Positions 58,475-64,000 of a stretch of DNA of 64,000 nucleotides are shown here, piece after piece. Where the stretch lies: positions 2,542,001-2,606,000 of the forward strand of contig NZ_CP070351.1 of NCBI RefSeq assembly GCF_016919385.1, in the 5' to 3' direction. A program made the translations under genes and the position numbers. Origin of the DNA: Gordonia sp. PDNC005 (GTDB taxonomy: Bacteria > Actinomycetota > Actinomycetes > Mycobacteriales > Mycobacteriaceae). Numbering within the stretch: position 1 is the first letter of the stretch; each line of letters begins with the position of its first letter. The notes beneath the pieces are model-generated. The model had not been told where the DNA came from, did not search any database, and saw nothing but the letters and a program-made list of their open reading frames with translations.

Positions 58475-60168
58475 GTGCTCTCCCTGTTCTCCTGCGCTTG
58501 TCTCCCCAGCCCTTTTCTCCCCAGCCCTTTTCTCCCCAGCGCTCGTCTCCCCGGCGCGGACGACACCGTCTCGACGACGGCGACGACTGCGGCGCTGACC
58601 GCCACGAGCACCACGGAGGCCGCCATGGCCGCCGCGAAGTTGTCGGCGCCCGGCCTTCCCATCAGCGAGCCGATCAGCACTGGGAGCGTTGTCGTGTCGG
58701 CGCGCGCCAGGAACGTCGTCGCACCGAACTCGCCGACGGCCATCACAAACGCGAAACCGGCGGCCGCGGCGAGAGATCGTGCGGTCAGGCGCAGGTCGAC
58801 GGTGACGAACACACGAAGCGGGCCGGCGCCGAGCACGGCCGCCGCATCGCGCAGACGATCCGGCACCTGCTCCAGTGCAGGCACCATCACGCCGACCACG
58901 ACCGGAATCGCGATGAGCGCCTGCACACACGGCACCACCAGCGGCGACGCGGCGATCTCGTAAGGCACCGTCGCGAGCGCGAGGACGTAGCCGAAGCCGA
59001 GAGTGACCGCGCTGACACCGAGCGGCAGCACGGACAGGGTGCCTGCGACCTTGGCGATGACACCTCCGGTCCGGGTCAGAGCCGTCGCAGTCAGCAGCCC
59101 GACCACCATCGCGATCGCGGCGGCGAGCAGTCCGCTGCTGATCGAGTAGGTGAGAGAGGAGTATGCGGAGGGCCCGTAGGTGGTGTCCGCGAGCGCCCGG
59201 TACCCGGCGAGGCCCCAGTGCCCTCCCGGCCGGAGAGAACGGATCAGGAGGGTCACGATCGGCAGGATCAGCCAGATGCCGATCCACGCGAGGACCCCGA
59301 CGACCACCAGCCGCTCGCCCCCGCGCGGCGAGCGCAGATGTGCGCCCGCTCCGCTCGGCGGAACTCGTGTGGGACCCACGATCCGCGCGACACCGAGGGC
59401 GGCGAGCACCAGCACGATCTGCATCATCGACAGAGCCACGGCGTCCGGCAGCTTCGCATAGCCGACTCCCTGCAGGTAGATCTCCGTCTCGAGGGTCGAC
59501 GCGTCGCCGCCTCCGAGGATCTGAATCACGCCGAAGCTCGTCGAACAGAACAGGAGGACAAGGGCGAATGCCGACGCGATCGCGGGCAGCAGTCTCGGGA
59601 GCACAATGTCGAGAAACGCTCGAGCCGACGATGCTCCAAGGGTCCGTGCCGCGGCGATCTCCCGTGGATCGATCCGCTGCCATGCCGCAGTGACCACCCG
59701 GACCACAACGGCTACGTTGAGAAAGGTGTGGGCGACGATGATCGCCGTCCACCCCTGACCTATCTCGAGGAACGCGAGCGGGCCGTCGAAGAGCGCCCGG
59801 AATGCAACGCCGACCACCACGGTCGGCAGCACGAACGGAACCGTCACGACTGCACGCAGCAGGCCGGATCCCGGGAGCCTCACCGTCGACAGAAGCCACA
59901 CGATCGGCGCGGCGACGACGAGTGCCGCCACCGCCGAACCCGCCGCCTGCCCGACGGTGACCGCAAGCAGTCGCCAGGCATGGGTGCGGTCCCAGAGCTC
60001 AGCGAGGGTTGCACCGTCGCTGTCGTCGAAGGCACGGGCCACGAGAACGCCGAGCGGCCACACGAACACCGCGGTCGCGAAGACCAGCGGCACGAGCGAG
60101 ATCAACGGAAGGGCGATCCCGCCACGAACAGAGCGGGCTGCGGTCAGGGCTTCACGGTGGCGCGCCAC
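58468..60168 (-). CDS. thiP: Thiamine ABC transporter permease (fused two-domain type)
   Basis: 566 residues from GTG 60168. About twelve helices in two halves, each with an EAA loop (EIAAARTLGASSARAFLDIVLPRLLP and LRDAAAVLGAGPLRVFVTVDLRL), as in ThiP/FbpB. The C-terminus ends in a GRKGL-type tandem repeat (58502-58546). Overlaps thiB and thiQ, so the three make one operon. Confidence 0.88.
   Translation of the reverse strand: MARHREALTAARSVRGGIALPLISLVPLVFATAVFVWPLGVLVARAFDDSDGATLAELWDRTHAWRLLAVTVGQAAGSAVAALVVAAPIVWLLSTVRLPGSGLLRAVVTVPFVLPTVVVGVAFRALFDGPLAFLEIGQGWTAIIVAHTFLNVAVVVRVVTAAWQRIDPREIAAARTLGASSARAFLDIVLPRLLPAIASAFALVLLFCSTSFGVIQILGGGDASTLETEIYLQGVGYAKLPDAVALSMMQIVLVLAALGVARIVGPTRVPPSGAGAHLRSPRGGERLVVVGVLAWIGIWLILPIVTLLIRSLRPGGHWGLAGYRALADTTYGPSAYSSLTYSISSGLLAAAIAMVVGLLTATALTRTGGVIAKVAGTLSVLPLGVSAVTLGFGYVLALATVPYEIAASPLVVPCVQALIAIPVVVGVMVPALEQVPDRLRDAAAVLGAGPLRVFVTVDLRLTARSLAAAAGFAFVMAVGEFGATTFLARADTTTLPVLIGSLMGRPGADNFAAAMAASVVLVAVSAAVVAVVETVSSAPGRRALGRKGLGRKGLGRQAQENRESTC
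58502..58546 (-). repeat. 15-bp tandem repeat in the 3' end of thiP
   Basis: CTCCCCAGCCCTTTT at 58502 and 58517 and a diverged copy at 58532 (CTCCCCAGCGCTCGT). In the thiP frame it gives GLGRK repeats on the cytoplasmic tail; three units keep the frame. Confidence 0.75.
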
Positions 60169-61178
60169 TGGGTGAGCCACTCCTCGCGATTCTTGTTGAT
60201 CCAGTTCGGGTCCATGCGGACCGTCCAGCCGGGGGCCGGTGCGCGCTGACGCCAGTCGGCGGGCATCGGGGTGTTCTTCTGGACCGGGTAGACGTACATC
60301 GCCGTCGGCAGAGCCGCCTGCACCGCGGGGCTCAGCATGAAGTCGACGAGCTTGCGGGCGCCGTCGGAGTTCCTGGCGCCCTTGAGAATGCCGATGTACT
60401 CGATCTGCGCAAAACAACTGTCGAGGATCGCACTCGTACCAGGGGTGGCGGCGGGGCTGGACGCGTACGAGACGACAATCGGCTTGGATCCGTGGCCCTC
60501 GCCTGCACTGAACAACTGGTTGTACGCCTGCTCCCAACCCGACACCACCTGGACGCCGTTGCCCGACAGCCCACGCCAGTAGTCGAACGCCTTCGACTTG
60601 AATCGGCCGATCGTCGACAGCAGGAAACCCATGCCGGGTGACGACGTCGCGGGGTCCATCACCACGGTGAGATCACGATAGGTCGGCTGGGTCAGATCGT
60701 CGATGCTGGTCGGCGGTTCCACGCCCTTGTCCTCGAACCACGCGTCGTCCACGTTGAGGCACACGTCGCCGCGGTCGACGGCCGTGAGTTGATCCTCGTG
60801 GCCGGTCACTGCGAACTCTGCGGCGCCTTTCGCCGCCAGCGGCGAGGTGTACGGCTCGAGCGCGGCGGCCTCGATCGGCCGTGCCGCGAAGGTGTTGTCG
60901 ATCCCGAACACCGCGTCGGCCTTGGGCGAACCCGGAGTCAACGACACGACCGACGAGAGTTGACCGGCGTCACCTGACTTCTGGATGTTCAACTTCAAGC
61001 CGGTCTCGCGCTGGAAGTCGTCGACCAGGTTCTGCGGAAGGGCGAACGAGTCATGGGTGAGGAGGTTGACCTCGGATGCGCTGTCGGACGAGGACGCGCA
61101 TGAAGCCGTTCCGGCAGCGGTGGCCGCGACGAGGCCGACGGCGATCACTCGACGAAGCACGGTGGCACGAATCTTCAC
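60144..61178 (-). CDS. thiB: Thiamine ABC transporter substrate-binding lipoprotein
   Basis: 344 residues from GTG 61178, with AGGAG 8 nt upstream. Signal peptide with lipobox GTASC. ThiB features: LLTHDSFALPQNLVDDFQRETGLKLNIQKSGDAGQLSSVV and ADAVFGIDNTFAAR. Binds thiamine outside the membrane. No TPP riboswitch is visible in its leader. Confidence 0.88.
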   Translation of the reverse strand: MKIRATVLRRVIAVGLVAATAAGTASCASSSDSASEVNLLTHDSFALPQNLVDDFQRETGLKLNIQKSGDAGQLSSVVSLTPGSPKADAVFGIDNTFAARPIEAAALEPYTSPLAAKGAAEFAVTGHEDQLTAVDRGDVCLNVDDAWFEDKGVEPPTSIDDLTQPTYRDLTVVMDPATSSPGMGFLLSTIGRFKSKAFDYWRGLSGNGVQVVSGWEQAYNQLFSAGEGHGSKPIVVSYASSPAATPGTSAILDSCFAQIEYIGILKGARNSDGARKLVDFMLSPAVQAALPTAMYVYPVQKNTPMPADWRQRAPAPGWTVRMDPNWINKNREEWLTQWRATVKP

Positions 61179-61407
61179 GACAGTCTCCTGAAATAGGTCG
61201 ACGCGGTCGACGGGCTCGGGCCCGATCGTTCTGCGTGAATCTAACCAGGTGGCCGCGTCGCGCGCGCACGGAGGAAGGCTGGTGATTTCAAACGCACCAC
61301 CCCCTGATTTCACACTGGTAACAATTGTCACACCAGCCTCAGTAGTTTCACGGGGTTCGGGTTAGACTCTCGTCACTGTCCGAGCCGTCTATCGATAGGA
61401 CCCCGTC
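61179..61407. other. Divergent promoter region of thiB and the first secreted-protein gene
   Basis: 229 bp. I see TAGACT at about 61363, likely the -10 of the plus-strand gene. No THI box or other recognised riboswitch element on the thiB side. Confidence 0.4.
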
Positions 61408-62268
61408 GTGCGATTTGCGCGCACCAGCCGCACCGCCACCGTCGTCGCAGCCTTCGCTGTGACCGGCGCGCTCGTCTCCCCCGCGCTCGCTCACGCCGAA
61501 CCCGCCGCCCCGGCGCCGTCGGCCGAGCAGACCATCCCAGTGCCCGAGACCGCACCGGACGTCGATCCCGCCGTCCTCAACTCACTCGGCGCATTCGCCC
61601 CCGCTCTGATCGGCTCGATCGCGACTCGCGACGACAACGGTCAGGTGAACGACAACCTCCTGGAGCAGGCACGCGCACTCGCGAACAATCCGGCCCTGCC
61701 CGCGCAGGCGGCCGCCACGTGGCGCCAGCTCATCGACTTCCTCGGCGAGCCCGGCAAGGCCAAGGCAGTCGAGGCCGGCGCGATTCCGGCGGCCGAGCAG
61801 AACGTCGCGAAGAAGAAGAGCGACTCGCCGAACATCCCGACTGGCCCGAAGAAGCCCCGCATCCAGCAGTTCCTCTACCCGACCATCGGCCTCGGCTGCA
61901 TGGCGGGCGGCGGCAACTCGGTCGGCATGGCTCTTGTCACCGCCGGACCGCAGCAGGCGCCGGCCCCCGGCCCGAAGCGCGGCCAGGCCGGCTTCGTCTA
62001 CACGAGCCTCGGCACCGGCCCGGCGAAGTCCTCGCCCCGCCGCCTGTACGTGACGTGGCTGAATCTCGAGAACGGCCGCAGCGGACGTACCGCGCTCAAG
62101 CCGAACCCGAAGATCAACGCCACGAAGGGTCCGGGCACGTTCACCGGGATCGCCAACACCGGCCGCGGACGCATCGTCTCGACGATCTACGGCGACGTGA
62201 CGACCACCCAGAAGGGCCGCACCGTCTCGTGCACCATCGCGCCGACGATCGGCACCGCGATCATCTGA
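61408..62268 (+). CDS. Secreted Ala/Pro-rich protein
   Basis: 286 residues. Sec signal peptide ending ALAHAEP. Ala/Pro-rich N-terminus, then FLYPTIGLGCMAGGGNSVGMALVTAGPQQAP and a C-terminal beta-rich part (VSCTIAPTIGTAII). Two Cys could form a disulfide. It resembles, from memory, the M. tuberculosis Rv1157c/Rv1158c group. Function unknown. Confidence 0.7.
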   Translation: MRFARTSRTATVVAAFAVTGALVSPALAHAEPAAPAPSAEQTIPVPETAPDVDPAVLNSLGAFAPALIGSIATRDDNGQVNDNLLEQARALANNPALPAQAAATWRQLIDFLGEPGKAKAVEAGAIPAAEQNVAKKKSDSPNIPTGPKKPRIQQFLYPTIGLGCMAGGGNSVGMALVTAGPQQAPAPGPKRGQAGFVYTSLGTGPAKSSPRRLYVTWLNLENGRSGRTALKPNPKINATKGPGTFTGIANTGRGRIVSTIYGDVTTTQKGRTVSCTIAPTIGTAII

Positions 62269-62284
62269 CACGAGTATCGCGACG

Positions 62285-62318
62285 AAACACCCTCCGGCAG
62301 CGCCGGAGGGTGTTTTTT
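62285..62318 (+). terminator. Terminator with U tract
   Basis: AAACACCCTCCGGC / GCCGGAGGGTGTTT stem (14 bp), 3-base loop, followed by TTTTTT. Right after the first secreted-protein gene. Confidence 0.9.
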
Positions 62319-62513
62319 CTCATCCCGGCCTGCGATTCGGGTCACTCGACCAGGCCCGAATGTCGCGCTGACGTCACAACTCGGACTCGCTCCTTGAAAT
62401 TCGCCCCCTCGACACACCACCATTAACTTCAACACCATTTGCCACACCCGTCACACGAACTCGTCGATGGGCGACAGACCGTGGTGAATTCGCAAGTTTG
62501 TGGAGGAGACGAC

Positions 62514-63521
62514 GTGAGTGCAGTCGTGAAAAGTTCGATCCGTGCCGGAATCGTCGGAGCCGCAGCGGCATTGGCCGTGTCGATGAGTGGTGTCGCGGCC
62601 GCCGATCCTGCCGCGCCGTCCACCGCCCCTCCGGCGACCACGCCTCCCACGACCGCCGCACCCGGCGCCCCGGCGGGTGAGGCGCCCAGCCTGTCCGGCA
62701 TCCCCGGCGACGCCGAACTCGCCGACCTGCTCCGGACGTTGAAGTCGTCCGGGGGCAGCGAGCAGGCGATCGCCGCACTGTCGTCGATCCTCGGCTCGTC
62801 CGGCCAGCTCGATCCGAGCACGCTCCTGTCGACGTTCGGAATCAACCCCGGTGCCCTCGACTCGATTCTTCCCTCGGCGACCACACCGCCCGCCACGACA
62901 CCGCCTGCACCCGGCGCTCCCCCAGCGCCCGTCGAACCGAACCAGGTGGACGCTGCCGTCCGCCCCACCAACGTCGACGCCCTCACGACTCTGCAGAAGT
63001 TGACCGGCACCCAGATGCTCAGCCCGGCGATCGCACCGTTCTGCGCTGCTCCGACTGACGACAATCCGCTCGGCCTCGTGACAGCCCCCACTGTCGCCAT
63101 TCCCGGGCCCTGGCCGATCGGCGACTCGACGATCGTCGGCAGTCTGGTCAAGGGCATCGGCGGTGACAGTCTCCTCAAACTGCTCGACCCCGCCGCGACA
63201 GCACCACTGCAGGAGATCAAGGACGGTCAGACCGCTTACGCGCTCGTCCCGCCGACCGCTCCCGGGTCGACGAACCTGAACGTCGCATGGTTCAACACCT
63301 CCACCATGAAGGGCGGCCTCGAACCGCTCAAGCCGCTGGCCGACGACAAGACTGCGGGCCCGATGCTCAAGGCGCTCGCAGCGACGCCCGGGTTCAGCGG
63401 CGTCCGCCTGGCCCGCGCATCCACCGGCGAAGGTTCCGTCCTGTCCGCAGTGTTCGGTACCACGACCACCGCCGGGCGCACTTGCTACTTCCTCCCCGCG
63501 CTGGGCGTCGTCAAGAACTGA
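62514..63521 (+). CDS. Secreted Ala/Pro-rich protein
   Basis: 335 residues from GTG 62514, with GGAGG 7 nt upstream. Signal peptide ends GVAAADP. Two low-complexity Thr/Pro/Ala stretches (TAPPATTPPTTAAPGAP and the similar one near residue 125). The C-terminal 180 residues are folded (NLNVAWFNTSTMKGGLEPL) and end in TTTTAGRTCYFLPALGVVKN, like the previous protein's VSCTIAPTIG end. Both may share a domain. Function unknown. Confidence 0.7.
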   Translation: MSAVVKSSIRAGIVGAAAALAVSMSGVAAADPAAPSTAPPATTPPTTAAPGAPAGEAPSLSGIPGDAELADLLRTLKSSGGSEQAIAALSSILGSSGQLDPSTLLSTFGINPGALDSILPSATTPPATTPPAPGAPPAPVEPNQVDAAVRPTNVDALTTLQKLTGTQMLSPAIAPFCAAPTDDNPLGLVTAPTVAIPGPWPIGDSTIVGSLVKGIGGDSLLKLLDPAATAPLQEIKDGQTAYALVPPTAPGSTNLNVAWFNTSTMKGGLEPLKPLADDKTAGPMLKALAATPGFSGVRLARASTGEGSVLSAVFGTTTTAGRTCYFLPALGVVKN

Positions 63522-63574
63522 CGCCGTCCGCACCGCCACAACCGAATTCACGCTCGAAGACTGAGGTACTTCCC

Positions 63575-64000
63575 ATGAATGCGCAGCCCCGCCGCATCGA
63601 TCCCGCACTCGCCGCCCCCACCGAACGGACGGGTCGACGTTCCCGCACCGCCATCCGAGTCGGTGCCGTGCTCGTTGCAGCCGGAGTCGTTGTCGGCGGC
63701 GTGACGGCCACCCGCGCCATCGCCACGCCGCAGGACTCCGCTCCCACCGCACCGGGCGGGCAGACCGCAGGCACGGTGTTCGCCAACCGGGCGGTGTCCG
63801 ACGCCGACCTTCCCGCCTCGGCGGCCGTCGGACAGCAGTTCAGCTACTGGACCCTCGGGGCCGACGAACGAACCCACCTCACCACCGCGACGGTGCTTCA
63901 ACCCAAGGGCACCGCCCCTGCGGGTGGTTGGCCGGTTGTCGTCTACGCCCACCGTCCAGACGGACTGTCGCTCGGATGCGCCCCCTCCAAGCGTCGCGCA
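63575..64000 (+). CDS. Secreted alpha/beta hydrolase (lipase-like), N-terminal fragment
   Basis: First 142 residues; the gene runs off the window. A basic N-terminus and one helix (RVGAVLVAAGVVVGGVTA) form a signal peptide or anchor. TATVLQPKGTAPAGGWPVVVYAHRPDGLSLGCAPS is the start of a secretory lipase/hydrolase core, where the family has VVVxAHGxxG; here GHG is replaced by HRPDG. The catalytic Ser lies beyond the edge. Confidence 0.55.
   Translation, partial: MNAQPRRIDPALAAPTERTGRRSRTAIRVGAVLVAAGVVVGGVTATRAIATPQDSAPTAPGGQTAGTVFANRAVSDADLPASAAVGQQFSYWTLGADERTHLTTATVLQPKGTAPAGGWPVVVYAHRPDGLSLGCAPSKRRA

Noticed and set aside
58474..59899. Frame upstream of thiQ that stays open for about 1.4 kb.
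   Set aside because: It reads as an Arg-rich shadow over thiP; the ABC homology begins at GTG 58474.
61179..61407. TPP riboswitch upstream of thiB.
   Set aside because: No CTGAGA or ACCCTTGAACCTGATC-type THI-box core in the leader on the minus strand.

Overview
The window is high-GC, densely coded DNA from an actinobacterium of the order Mycobacteriales, most like Gordonia or a close relative. The evidence is a set of lineage markers: WhiB2, complete coenzyme F420 genes (fbiA, fbiB, fbiC), mycothiol MshB, an LpqW-like lipoprotein, glucosyl-3-phosphoglycerate synthase, the ESX proteins EccB and EccE, and class Ib ribonucleotide reductase. Many promoters look leaderless (TANNNT about 6 to 8 nt before the start codon). 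From memory, the gene order follows blocks of the Mycobacterium tuberculosis genome: Rv3041c-Rv3055, then Rv3255c-Rv3262, then Rv1213-Rv1165. I see no rRNA, tRNA, CRISPR array, insertion sequence or prophage.

Region 1 (1-2.8 kb) is an accessory catabolic locus on the minus strand: an acetoacetate-decarboxylase-like protein followed by a soluble diiron monooxygenase of the toluene-4/alkene monooxygenase type (alpha, gamma, then a coupling protein cut by the window edge), headed by an inverted repeat that includes the ribosome binding site. Region 2 (2.8-25.4 kb) holds an ABC ATPase, a luciferase-like oxidoreductase, a Pth2-like peptidyl-tRNA hydrolase, serB, ctaD divergent from a fecB-like lipoprotein, an SNF2 helicase/SWIM/membrane operon, lipid-type enzymes, and the class Ib reductase split into nrdF and nrdHIE, each with NrdR-like boxes. 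An FMN reductase and its divergent TetR follow.

Region 3 (25.4-34.9 kb) starts with a divergent eccB/eccE pair without other ESX genes, then manA, a SIS-domain protein, DUF3499, a zincin-like protein, whiB2, and the coupled fbiA-fbiB-NUDIX operon. Region 4 (34.9-46.9 kb) holds glgC, an RlmA-type methyltransferase that seems to begin at CTG, DUF3117, a DivIVA-like protein, gpgS-folP2-fadD, two LOG-family genes, an F420-type oxidoreductase with DUF2568 under a divergent TetR, and dapE/dapD.

Region 5 (46.9-61.2 kb) holds a probable gene remnant, dapC-fdxC, fbiC, a tightly overlapped lpqW-mshB-membrane protein operon, typA, a 58-residue cysteine-rich protein with an IdeR/DtxR-like box on its promoter, and a thiamine ABC operon (thiB-thiP-thiQ) ending in a MutT-type NUDIX gene. 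Region 6 (61.4-64 kb) encodes secreted proteins: two Ala/Pro-rich ones and the start of a secreted alpha/beta hydrolase.

The genes link into several themes: F420 synthesis and use, DNA precursor supply, cell-envelope sugars (mannose, methylglucose polysaccharide, glycogen), lysine/DAP synthesis, and mycothiol. The most interesting small-scale signals are the iron-box cysteine-rich gene, the CTG start, the dyad over the whiB2 -10 box, the paired operators between ctaD and fecB, and the isolated eccB/eccE pair.
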